Below, one piece after another: positions 53,344 through 61,496 of a stretch of DNA of 64,000 nt. The position numbers were made by a program, and so were the translations under genes. The notes beneath the pieces are model-generated. The model worked only from the letters and a program-made list of their open reading frames with translations. It was not told the origin of the DNA and did not search any database. Position 1 is the stretch's first letter. Each line of letters begins with the position of its first letter. The stretch is taken from contig NZ_CP091036.1 of assembly GCF_021535135.1 (NCBI RefSeq), forward strand, positions 2,604,001 through 2,668,000, given 5' to 3'. This DNA comes from Antarcticibacterium sp. 1MA-6-2 (GTDB lineage Bacteria; Bacteroidota; Bacteroidia; Flavobacteriales; Flavobacteriaceae).

Positions 53344-53373
53344 CAAATATATTCATTAATATAAAAAAATCAA
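53344..53373 (-). promoter_or_regulatory. promoter of the two-gene module, leaderless
   Basis: On the minus strand TTG (53373-53371), a 19-base spacer and TATATTTG (53351-53344). Predicted start coincides with the A of the ATG at 53340. Confidence 0.65.
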
Positions 53374-53486
53374 ATTATATGCCATTATACTAAATTTTTG
53401 AGGGCAAATCATCTCATCATTATTGATATTCTAGTGAAGTTATAGCATAATTTCTTTTTAGCTTTGGAAAAATAAATTAAGATACA

Positions 53487-54779
53487 ATGAAATACAATCT
53501 AATAGACAAAAAGTTGTTCATAAAAAATCGTAAGAATTTTATGGCTGAAATGAAGCCCAAAAGCCTTGCTGTTTTTAACTCTAATGATATTTACCCCATA
53601 AGTGCAGACAGTACAATGCCCTTCCAACAGGCCCGGGATATTTTTTATCTTTCCGGGGTAGACCAGGATAAAAGTATCTTGGTCTTGTTTCCTGATGCAC
53701 CTCTTGAAAAACACAGAGAGATTCTTTTTCTTACTGAAACTAACGAGCATATCGCAATTTGGGAAGGTGAGAAACTAACAAAGGAAAAAGCGTATGACAC
53801 CAGTGGAGTAAAAACAGTTTATTGGTTAAAGGATTTTGAAAAGATTTTCTTTGAAGTAATGACACAGTGCGAGACTGTGTACTTCAATACCAATGAACAT
53901 TATCGGGCAAGTGTGGAAACACAAACCCGCGAAGCCAGATTTATTGAGTGGTGCAAGCAAAAATATCCTGCACACCAGGTAGCCAAAAGTAATCCTATTT
54001 TACAACGGCTTCGAAGTGTGAAAGACCAGATTGAACTGGACCTGATGCAAAAAGCTTGTGACATTACTGAAAAAGCTTTTAGAAGAACCTTAAACTTTGT
54101 AAAACCCGGGGTTTGGGAATATGAAATTGAGGCCGAGTTTATGCACGAAATGCTAAGGAACAGGTCTAAAGGATTTGCCTATACGCCAATAATTGCCAGC
54201 GGGAACAATGCCAATGTTTTGCATTACGTTGAAAACAACCAGCAATGCAAAGCCGGAGATTTAATCTTATTAGATACAGGAGCAGAATATGCCAATTATT
54301 CCAGTGACCTTTCCAGGACTATTCCTGTTTCGGGAACATTTAGCCAAAGACAAAAGGAGGTTTACAATGCCGTCAACAAGGTAAAGAAGGAGGCTACAAA
54401 AATGCTTGTACCAGGAACGCTGTGGGCAGATTATCACGTCGAAGTAGGAAAATTAATGACTTCAGAATTGTTGGATCTGAAATTAATCGATAAAGCTGAT
54501 GTAAAAAACCAAGATCCTGACTGGCCCGCATACAAAAAATATTTTATGCACGGTACCTCTCATCATATAGGATTAGACACTCATGATTATGGAATTCTTA
54601 CAGAACCAATGAAGGAAAATCAGGTTTTCACGGTAGAACCCGGAATTTACATACCTGCGGAAGGCTTTGGGATTAGACTTGAAGATGATGTAGTAATTCA
54701 GAAAAGTGGAGAACCCTTTAATCTAATGCGGAATATTCCTATTGAAGCTGAAGAAATTGAGGAAATAATGAATTCTTAA
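53487..54779 (+). CDS. pepP: Xaa-Pro aminopeptidase (aminopeptidase P)
   Basis: Dinuclear metalloenzyme removing N-terminal residues before proline; 430 residues. N-terminal creatinase-like domain, then the pita-bread fold. Metal ligands: two Asp in LLDTGAEYANYSSDLSRT, His in MHGTSHHIGLDTHD, Glu in VEPGIYIP and Glu in GIRLEDDVV. All present, frame intact. Confidence 0.95.
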   Translation: MKYNLIDKKLFIKNRKNFMAEMKPKSLAVFNSNDIYPISADSTMPFQQARDIFYLSGVDQDKSILVLFPDAPLEKHREILFLTETNEHIAIWEGEKLTKEKAYDTSGVKTVYWLKDFEKIFFEVMTQCETVYFNTNEHYRASVETQTREARFIEWCKQKYPAHQVAKSNPILQRLRSVKDQIELDLMQKACDITEKAFRRTLNFVKPGVWEYEIEAEFMHEMLRNRSKGFAYTPIIASGNNANVLHYVENNQQCKAGDLILLDTGAEYANYSSDLSRTIPVSGTFSQRQKEVYNAVNKVKKEATKMLVPGTLWADYHVEVGKLMTSELLDLKLIDKADVKNQDPDWPAYKKYFMHGTSHHIGLDTHDYGILTEPMKENQVFTVEPGIYIPAEGFGIRLEDDVVIQKSGEPFNLMRNIPIEAEEIEEIMNS

Positions 54780-54819
54780 TTCTCAAAAATTAGCTGTAGA
54801 AACACCTAATTAGAAACCT

Positions 54820-54870
54820 GGACCTGTCTGCCGCGAAGCAGGCCTGGTTCAGGCTCTAACAGGGTTTGAA
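54820..54870 (+). other. imperfect hairpin upstream of the hydrolase
   Basis: CCTGG...CCGCGAAGCAGGCCTGG and GGTTCAGG repeats form an imperfect GC-rich stem in an otherwise AT-rich 235-base gap. Meaning unknown; possibly a decayed palindromic repeat. Confidence 0.25.
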
Positions 54871-55014
54871 GTTTATAAATGGCTAATCAGATTTAAATTT
54901 TTAGGCTTTTAAACAATCGCCATACATAACATTCTGATGTTTTCCTTCCAGCCTAATCTTTGCTAAAAAAAGGAGATTTGATTCTGCCGTCCCACCTACT
55001 AACATATTTTTCTA

Positions 55015-55785
55015 ATGTTATTAGAATTCAAAAACACACAAATCTTTTTCACCTCAAAAGGAGCCGGAAAACCTCTCGTCCTGTTACACGGATTTCTTGA
55101 AAGCAGCTCTATTTGGGAACCCTATATAGAGGATCTTTCCCAGGTTCGTCAGGTAATATGTATTGATCTTCCCGGCCACGGTCACTCGGGTACTATTGGA
55201 AGCATACATTCGATGGAACTAATGGCTGATGTGGTAAAGGCAGTACTCGAACATCTAAAAATTTCAAAAGCAAGTTTTGCTTAGCCACTCTATGGGAGGT
55301 TATGTAGCACTTTCATACCTGGAAAAATTTCCGGAAGATGTACTGGCCCTCCTCCTTATCAACTCTACTCCCGAAAAAGATTCTGAAGAAAGGATCATTA
55401 ATAGGGAAAGAGCAATAGAATTGATTAAAAAGAAAAAAGAACATTTGTAAGCATGGCTATTTCTAACCTTTTAACTCCCGAAAGCAATGAAACTTTTAAA
55501 AATGAAATTGCAGTTATAAGGAAGCAGGCTCTTAAATTTTCTACTAAAGGAATTATAGCTAATATAAAAGGTATGAAAATTCGTACAGAGAAAAAAGAGC
55601 TGTTAAAGAATTACCAAAAGAGAAAAACCTTATTAATTGGTAAAAATGATCCTATATTAAACTGGAAAACAGCCGTTAGCATAGCAGAATATTGCAACTG
55701 TAAAACTATTTTAACAACCGGAGGTCATTTAGCATATATAGAAAACACTGCAGAAGTTCGAGAAATTCTGCGTTTCATCGATTAA
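55015..55785 (+). CDS. alpha/beta hydrolase (two frame breaks)
   Basis: About 257 residues. Oxyanion region VLLHGFLESSSIWEPYI, catalytic Ser in AGHSMGGYVALSYLE, Asp in IGKNDPILNW, His in TTGGHLAYIEN. Breaks: 55279-55285 (GCTTAGC; GCCGGC restores FAGHSMGG, the nucleophile elbow) and near 55434-55440, where one A is missing from a run (LIKKKKRTFVSMAISNLL). Substrate unknown. Confidence 0.87.
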
Positions 55786-55859
55786 TTTTAACTTTTTAGC
55801 GATTAATTAACTTTTTTTATACTTTTAATGTTCTGTAACAACTAATAAAATTTTGTATG

Positions 55860-56114
55860 ATGAAAATCACCACCAAAATTTCTTCTATCGCAAAGCTTTA
55901 TTGCACGTTCTTCGGCCATAATTTAACGGTATCCAAAAATGTTACTAATCATATTCACGAGTATAAATGTGCACACTGCGGAGTTGAAATGACCGACACT
56001 GCCGATGGCTTTCTCGCCAGGTTAACTCCTAAATTTAAAGAAACAAACGATTATATCTCTCAAATATATGTAAGAAGAAGACAAAGACGCACTCAATATG
56101 CTAATGCTTCTTAA
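55860..56114 (+). CDS. small CxxC protein of unknown function
   Basis: 84 residues from MKITTKISSIAKLY. One CAHCG motif near residue 40 after HEYK, preceded by a Cys/His (YCTFFGHNL), so a single zinc site is possible. Strongly basic C-terminus (YVRRRQRRTQYANAS). I do not recognise the family. The stop overlaps that of the convergent thiL. Confidence 0.65.
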   Translation: MKITTKISSIAKLYCTFFGHNLTVSKNVTNHIHEYKCAHCGVEMTDTADGFLARLTPKFKETNDYISQIYVRRRQRRTQYANAS

Positions 56115-57166
56115 TCTTCATCCCTCTCCATAGCATTCCATCCCTTAGCCTTCAAAGGTATTTTAGTATTGCCACGCGTTATTAAATGCATTCCTTCCCT
56201 TTCTTCAGTCATATGACCAATGATTGTTAAGTGAGGATTCCCTTTTATTTTATCATAATCATTCTGGGAAACAGTAAAAAGAAGTTCGTAATCTTCTCCC
56301 CCACTAAGAGCAATTGTAGTACTGTCAAGCTGAAACTCTTCACAAGCTGAAATTACAGCTGGATCAAGAGGTATTTTTTCTTCAAATAAATTTACACCCA
56401 CCCCAGAGTTTTTGCAGATATGGATAATCTCTGAAGATAAGCCGTCACTGATATCTATCATAGCCGTGGGCAGCACTTCAAGTTTTTTCAGCAAGGGTGG
56501 AATATCTCTCCGGGCTTCCGGTTTTAATTGTCTTTCAATAAGGTAAGTGTAAGCATCAAGATCGGGTTGTGAGTTGGGATTGACTTTGAAAACTTCCTTT
56601 TCCCGTTCAAGAATTTGCAATCCCATGTAGGCCGCTCCCAAATCCCCCGTAACAACGAGCAGGTCGTTAGGTTTAGCACCACTTCTTAAAACCACTTCTT
56701 CCTTAGGGGCGCTACCCAAAGCTGTAATGCTAATTAAAAGTCCCTTAGTGGAGGAAGTCGTATCTCCTCCTACTACATCAACATTATAAATTTTTGCAGC
56801 TAATTCTATTCCCGCATATAATTCTTCAAGTGCTTCAACAGGAAACCTGTTAGAAACTGCAATGGAAATGGTAATTTGGGTGGCCGTCGCATTCATGGCA
56901 TAAACGTCAGAAAGATTAACCATAACGGCCTTATAACCAAGATGCTTCAGCGGCATATATGCAAGATCAAAATGCACTCCTTCAACTAAAAGATCTGTAG
57001 TGACCAGCGTTTGCAAATCCTGAAAATCCAGGACCGCAGCGTCATCTCCAATTCCTTTTATAGTGGAGGGGAGCTTTACCACAAGGTTCTTCGTAAGAAG
57101 GTCTATAAGGCCAAATTCTCCTAATTCTGAAAGGTTTGTTCTGCTATTCTGACTATCTTCTATCAT
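56111..57166 (-). CDS. thiL: thiamine-monophosphate kinase
   Basis: Last step of thiamine diphosphate synthesis, AIR synthase fold; about 351 residues from MIEDSQNSRTNLSELGE at 57166 (a longer ORF to 57274 exists, but the added part is unlike the family). Motifs: GIGDDAAVLDF, TTDLLVEGVHFDL, NLSDVYAMNA, VGGDTTSSTKG, MIDISDGLSSEI and LSGGEDYELLFTV. Confidence 0.95.
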   Translation of the reverse strand: MIEDSQNSRTNLSELGEFGLIDLLTKNLVVKLPSTIKGIGDDAAVLDFQDLQTLVTTDLLVEGVHFDLAYMPLKHLGYKAVMVNLSDVYAMNATATQITISIAVSNRFPVEALEELYAGIELAAKIYNVDVVGGDTTSSTKGLLISITALGSAPKEEVVLRSGAKPNDLLVVTGDLGAAYMGLQILEREKEVFKVNPNSQPDLDAYTYLIERQLKPEARRDIPPLLKKLEVLPTAMIDISDGLSSEIIHICKNSGVGVNLFEEKIPLDPAVISACEEFQLDSTTIALSGGEDYELLFTVSQNDYDKIKGNPHLTIIGHMTEEREGMHLITRGNTKIPLKAKGWNAMERDED

Positions 57167-57533
57167 TGGTTCAAATTTAATTTTGCAAAAATAATGGTTT
57201 ATTATTTGAACCCGCATATTTCTGATAGTTTTATGCCCCAGGCACCGGAGAAGTGGAGAGTAAAAAACGCACATAAAGCAAAAATTTCAATACCTAACTT
57301 TAAAGAAAGTGCTGAAAGTTTACATACTTTCCTAATTATTAAAGAGCAATAGCCAGGCCCTATGGAAGTACAGAAAGACAAAGGGATAAAAAGCTCCTTT
57401 TGACCTGATTAAAATTTTCGAATTTTGGATTGGGTAAGCCTATAATTCCATTCTCAAAACAAATGCTCAGGATATGGTAAACCGCTTGTTTTGTAGTATA
57501 TTTGTGCCCAATTTAGAATTAATCTGTTTAACA
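57167..57533. other. divergent intergenic region thiL/sufA
   Basis: A 367-base gap with no convincing ORF. It holds TATTTTTG on the minus strand (57193-57186), a plausible thiL -7 box, and TATATTTG on the plus strand (57497-57504), a plausible sufA -7 box with a start about 25 bases before the ATG. Neither has a clear TTG at the right spacing. I see no recognisable IscR/SufR-like operator. Confidence 0.4.
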
Positions 57534-57864
57534 ATGATAAAGGTAAGCGAAGACGCAAAAAAAAGGATCGCGCTATTGATGGCCGAAGAGGGTTATGACG
57601 CGCAAAAAGACTTTGTACGCGTGGGAGTGAAAAGCGGAGGATGTTCCGGTTTATCTTACGAGTTGAAGTTTGACAAATCACAGGCAGAGCAGGACAAATT
57701 ATTTGAAGATAATCAGGTTAAGATTGTTGTGGATAAGAAAAGCGTACTATACCTGGCTAGGTACTATTTTAGAATATTCCGGCGGGCTAAACGGCAAAGG
57801 ATTTGTTTTTAACAATCCCAACGCCCAGCGAACTTGTGGTTGTGGAGAGAGTTTTTCGTTGTAG
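57534..57864 (+). CDS. sufA: HesB/IscA-type Fe-S assembly scaffold (frame broken)
   Basis: A-type iron-sulfur carrier of about 109 residues. Three conserved Cys: [13 protein letters not shown] near residue 38 and CGCGESF at the C-terminus. The break at 57756-57762 (GCTAGGT) is healed by GCCGGT ([22 protein letters not shown]). First gene of the suf operon. Confidence 0.93.
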
Positions 57865-57893
57865 GTTCAAAATTTAAAGTTTAAGATTCAAGG
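57865..57893. repeat. left heptamer array of IVP element 1
   Basis: Consecutive 7-base units GTTCAAA, ATTTAAA, GTTTAAG, ATTCAAG. Inverse of the right array after the four-helix-bundle gene. Confidence 0.65.
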
Positions 57894-57908
57894 TTGATCA
57901 AATTGGAG

Positions 57909-58307
57909 ATGGGTACAGCACAGAAGTTCGAGGATCTTGAAATTTGGAAAAGAGCACGGGAAATTTGTAAGAAAGTGCATTTGATTCAAGGCAAGACTGA
58001 CCTTAAAAAGGACTTTAAGCTTTATAATCAATTGAATGGTTCATCGGGTTCAATAATGGACAATATAGCTGAAGGTTTTGAAAGAAATGGAAATAAAGAA
58101 TTTTGCCAATTTCTGTCTATTGCCAAAGCCTCATGTGGAGAGACGCGATCGCAGTTCTATAGAGTTCTCGATAGGGATTACATAAGTAAAGAAGAATTCG
58201 ACAATTTAGTCGAAAAACTAACATCACTGAGCAAACAAATAAATTCATTTATGAAGTATTTGAAAGACAGTGGCTTCAGAGGGTCAAAGTTCTCCAAAGA
58301 ACTTTAA
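57909..58307 (+). CDS. four-helix-bundle protein, 23S rRNA IVP/Avd type, copy 1
   Basis: 132 residues of the S23/23S_rRNA_IVP family: KFEDLEIWKRAREICKKV, GSSGSIMDNIAEGFERNGNKEF, LSIAKASCGETRSQFYR, ending FRGSKFSKEL. Four amphipathic helices. Start chosen at ATG 57909 (an upstream TTG is possible). Inserted between sufA and sufB and bracketed by inverted heptamer arrays; the stop codon lies inside the right array. Function unknown; relatives occur inside 23S rRNA genes and as accessory proteins of diversity-generating retroelements. Confidence 0.88.
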   Translation: MGTAQKFEDLEIWKRAREICKKVHLIQGKTDLKKDFKLYNQLNGSSGSIMDNIAEGFERNGNKEFCQFLSIAKASCGETRSQFYRVLDRDYISKEEFDNLVEKLTSLSKQINSFMKYLKDSGFRGSKFSKEL

Positions 58308-58335
58308 ACTTTGAACTTTAAACTTTGAATTAAAG
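58299..58335. repeat. right heptamer array of IVP element 1
   Basis: Units TTTAAAC, TTTGAAC, TTTAAAC, TTTGAAT. They are inverted relative to the left array at 57865-57893. Confidence 0.65.
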
Positions 58336-58337
58336 TT

Positions 58338-59786
58338 ATGGCATATACTGAAGATGATTTAAAAAAAGAACTGGAAACCAAAGAATACGAATATGGTTTC
58401 TATACAGATATTGAGTCTGATACTTTTCCCGTGGGGTTAAGTGAGGATATCGTTAGAGCAATTTCGAAAAAGAAAGAGGAGCCGGAATGGATGACTCAGT
58501 GGAGATTGGAAGCATACAGAATTTGGGAAGATATGACTGAACCAAATTGGGCGAATGTAAAGTACACCAAGCCTAATTTTCAAAATATTTCCTACTACTC
58601 TGCTCCTAATAAGAAGCCGAAATATGACAGTCTGGATGAAGTTGATCCTGAATTGAGGGCGACATTTGAAAAATTAGGTATTTCTCTTGATGAGCAAAAG
58701 AAACTGGTTAAGTGTGGCGGTGGATATCGTAATGGACTCCGTATCGGTAACCACTACTTTTAAGAAGACCCTTGCTGAAAAAGGAATAATCTTCTGCTCT
58801 ATTTCAGAAGCAATTCGAGAATATCCTGAACTGGTAAAGAAATATATTGGTTCTGTGGTACCTCAAAAGGATAATTTCTATGCAGCTTTAAATTCCGCTG
58901 TTTTTAGTGATGGTTCCTTCTGCTATATTCCTAAAGGAGTACGTTGTCCTATGGAACTTTCTACTTACTTCAGAATTAATCAGGCAGGAACTGGTCAATT
59001 TGAAAGGACTCTTGTAGTTGCAGACGAGGATAGTTACGTAAGTTATCTTGAAGGCTGTACTGCTCCTTCACGGGATGAAAATCAGTTACATGCTGCAGTT
59101 GTTGAATTAGTAGCACTTGATGGTGCTGAAATTAAATATTCCACCGTACAAAACTGGTTCCCGGGGAACAAAGAAGGAAAAGGCGGGGTTTATAACTTCG
59201 TCACCAAAAGAGGAATTTGCGAGAAAAATGCCAAGATCTCCTGGACACAGGTTGAAACCTAGTTCTGCGATTACCTGGAAGTATCCTTCCTGTATTCTAA
59301 AGGGAGACAATTCTATTGGAGAATTTTATTCTATTGCTGTTACTAACAACCATCAGCAGGCTGATACTAAGCACAAAAATGATTCACCTTGGTAAAAATA
59401 CCAGGAGTACTATTATTTCTAAAGGAATTTCTGCAGGACAATCCCAGAACAGCTATCGAGGACTTGTTCAAATGAGCAGTCGTGCAGATAATGCAAGGAA
59501 TTTCTCACAATGTGATTCCCTCCTTATGGGAAATAAATGTGGAGCTCACACCTTCCCTTATATTGAAGTAAAGAACAAAAGTGCGCAGGTAGAACATGAA
59601 GCAACTACCAGTAAAATTGGGGAAGACCAGATATTTTACTGTAACCAACGAGGTATTGACACCGAGAAAGCGATTGCATTAATTGTGAACGGTTTTAGCA
59701 AAGAGGTTCTAAATAAGCTTCCTATGGAATTCGCTGTGGAAGCTCAGAAGTTATTGGAAATATCCCTTGAAGGATCAGTCGGATAA
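58338..59786 (+). CDS. sufB: Fe-S cluster assembly protein SufB (three frame breaks)
   Basis: Core scaffold subunit of SufBCD, about 480 residues: [64 protein letters not shown], and the C-terminal [13 protein letters not shown] with [15 protein letters not shown]. Breaks at 58707-58713 (GTTAAGT, from [21 protein letters not shown]), 59257-59263 (ACCTAGT, from [20 protein letters not shown]) and 59366-59372 (ACTAAGC, from [21 protein letters not shown]). Three breaks in one essential gene, all at the same motif. Confidence 0.95.
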
Positions 59787-59794
59787 AAGTGAAA

Positions 59795-60184
59795 ATGAAA
59801 ATGAAGAAGTTAATTGTCCTGGTAAGTATACTTTTCCTTATCACATCTTGTGACAACGAGCAGGAATCAGCGCCTGAGCCTGAAGTTATTTCTATTGTTA
59901 AGGACAGTATTCAGGTTTATGAAGGCAACTTTATAATGGCGGGAGATGATGCAGTGTTAAAGGGAAATAAATTTGTTTATGAGGTGAAAATGGATTCCAC
60001 TGCAATGGAGTTTAAAGATTCTCTCAAATCATACAAAGCTTCACAGGATGGTATCGTTCCCGTTAAAGTAAAAGGAAAAGTGACAAAAAATTTCTCTGCA
60101 TCAAGCTATTCCCAACTTCTGAAGATCACAGAAGTTTTGGAAATTAAAGCAGAGCGATCAGAAAATACAGAATCAAAAAATTAA
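59795..60184 (+). CDS. small lipoprotein inside the suf operon
   Basis: About 130 residues. Lipoprotein signal KKLIVLVSILFLITSCDN with the Cys near residue 18, then a mostly beta domain: SIQVYEGNFIMAGDDAVLKGNKFVYEV, VPVKVKGKVTKNF, LKITEVLEIKAE. No motif I recognise. It lies 8 bases after sufB and 33 before sufC, so it is co-transcribed with cytosolic Fe-S assembly genes although it should be exported. Confidence 0.8.
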   Translation: MKMKKLIVLVSILFLITSCDNEQESAPEPEVISIVKDSIQVYEGNFIMAGDDAVLKGNKFVYEVKMDSTAMEFKDSLKSYKASQDGIVPVKVKGKVTKNFSASSYSQLLKITEVLEIKAERSENTESKN

Positions 60185-60217
60185 TGTCGATTTAAATTCG
60201 GCAAATTCAGAAATATT

Positions 60218-60967
60218 ATGCTTAAAATAAAAAATTTACACGCCAGTATAGAAGATAAGGAAATCCTGAAAGGGATCAATTTGGAAATAAATCCGGGTGA
60301 AGTTCACGCAATTATGGGACCTAACGGTTCAGGGAAAAGTACATTGTCTTCAGTAATTGCAGGAAAGGAAGAATTTGAGATGACACAGGGGGAGATATTT
60401 TTTGAGAATGAAGACCTTACCGAGCTTGATCCTGAAGAGAGGGCGCACAAAGGTATCTTCTTGTCTTTCCAGTATCCCGTTGAAATTCCCGGTGTTTCTG
60501 TAACAAATTTTATGAAAGCGTCTATTAACGCCCACCGCAAATCACAAGGACTGGAAGACATCTTAGCAAATGAGATGCTAAAGCTGATTAGAGAAAAATC
60601 TGAATTACTTGAAATAGACAGGAAATTCTTATCCCGTTCCCTTAACCAGGGATTTTCCGGTGGAGAAAAGAAACGAAATGAAATTTTCCAGATGGCTATG
60701 CTGAACCCAAAATTAGCAATATTGGATGAGACCGATTCAGGATTGGATATTGACGCTTTAAAAGTTGTTGCTAATGGAGTGAACAGGTTAAAGAGCAATG
60801 ACAATGCAGTTTTGGTAATAACTCACTACCAGCGCCTGCTGGATTATATTATTCCAGATTTTGTTCACGTGATGATGGATGGGAAAATTGTGAAATCGGG
60901 CACTAAAGAACTTGCTTACGAGTTGGAGGAGAAAGGTTACGACTGGCTGAAGCCGGAAACTGTTTAA
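60218..60967 (+). CDS. sufC: Fe-S cluster assembly ATPase SufC
   Basis: ABC-type ATPase of 249 residues. Walker A GPNGSGKSTLSS near residue 36, signature LNQGFSGGEKKRNEI near 147, Walker B AILDETDSGLDID near 172, H-loop VITHYQRLLDY. Frame intact. Confidence 0.96.
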   Translation: MLKIKNLHASIEDKEILKGINLEINPGEVHAIMGPNGSGKSTLSSVIAGKEEFEMTQGEIFFENEDLTELDPEERAHKGIFLSFQYPVEIPGVSVTNFMKASINAHRKSQGLEDILANEMLKLIREKSELLEIDRKFLSRSLNQGFSGGEKKRNEIFQMAMLNPKLAILDETDSGLDIDALKVVANGVNRLKSNDNAVLVITHYQRLLDYIIPDFVHVMMDGKIVKSGTKELAYELEEKGYDWLKPETV

Positions 60968-60993
60968 GTTTCAGGTTTCAGGTTTCAGGTTTT
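60968..60993. repeat. left heptamer array of IVP element 2
   Basis: Three exact GTTTCAG units followed by a degenerate GTTTTAT, beginning just after the sufC stop. Confidence 0.7.
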
Positions 60994-61022
60994 ATATTAG
61001 GGTAGAATGAAAATAACAATTT

Positions 61023-61419
61023 ATGGCTACTATCAGGAGGTTTGAAGATTTAGAAATCTGGCAGGAGGCACGTAAATTGTCAAATGAAATAATAAAACTG
61101 AGTAAGAATTCCGAGTTAAAAAATGATTTTAAACTTCGGGAGCAGATTAAAGGATCATCCGGTTCTATAATGGATAACATTGCAGAAGGATTTGAAAGAG
61201 ATGGAAATCTTGAGTTCAGACAATTTCTCTCTATCGCTAAAGGTTCGGCAGGAGAAACGAGATCGCAATTATATAGGTTGTACGATTCGGAATATATTGA
61301 TAAAGAAACCTTAGAGAGAATTAAGAATGACTACGAAGCATTGAGCAGAAAAATTGCTTAGCTTCATTAGTTATTTGAATAAGAAAGCATTTCAGGGTTT
61401 AAAATACAGGAATGAATAA
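61023..61419 (+). CDS. four-helix-bundle protein, 23S rRNA IVP/Avd type, copy 2 (frame broken)
   Basis: Same family as copy 1: RRFEDLEIWQEARKLSNEI, GSSGSIMDNIAEGFERDGNLEF, LSIAKGSAGETRSQLYR. At 61356-61362 GCTTAGC gives a false stop; GCCGGC extends it to KIAGFISYLNKKAFQGLKYRNE, stop 61417-61419, matching the C-terminal helix of copy 1. The copies are clearly diverged, so not a recent duplication. Sits between sufC and sufD. Confidence 0.87.
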
Positions 61420-61452
61420 ACCTGAAACTGCCGCAGGCATAGAAACCTGAAC
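61418..61452. repeat. right repeats of IVP element 2
   Basis: AAACCTGAAAC and AAACCTGAAC, inverse of GTTTCAGGTTT, with a small TGCCGCAGGCA palindrome between them. Confidence 0.6.
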
Positions 61453-61496
61453 CTTCTTTAATTGAGAAGCGTTTGTTTTAGGAAAAATTAAAAGAA

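Noticed and set aside
55857..56114. Phage or transposon remnant around the small CxxC protein
   Set aside because: No integrase, transposase, att-like repeats or composition change could be seen; it is flanked by core genes.
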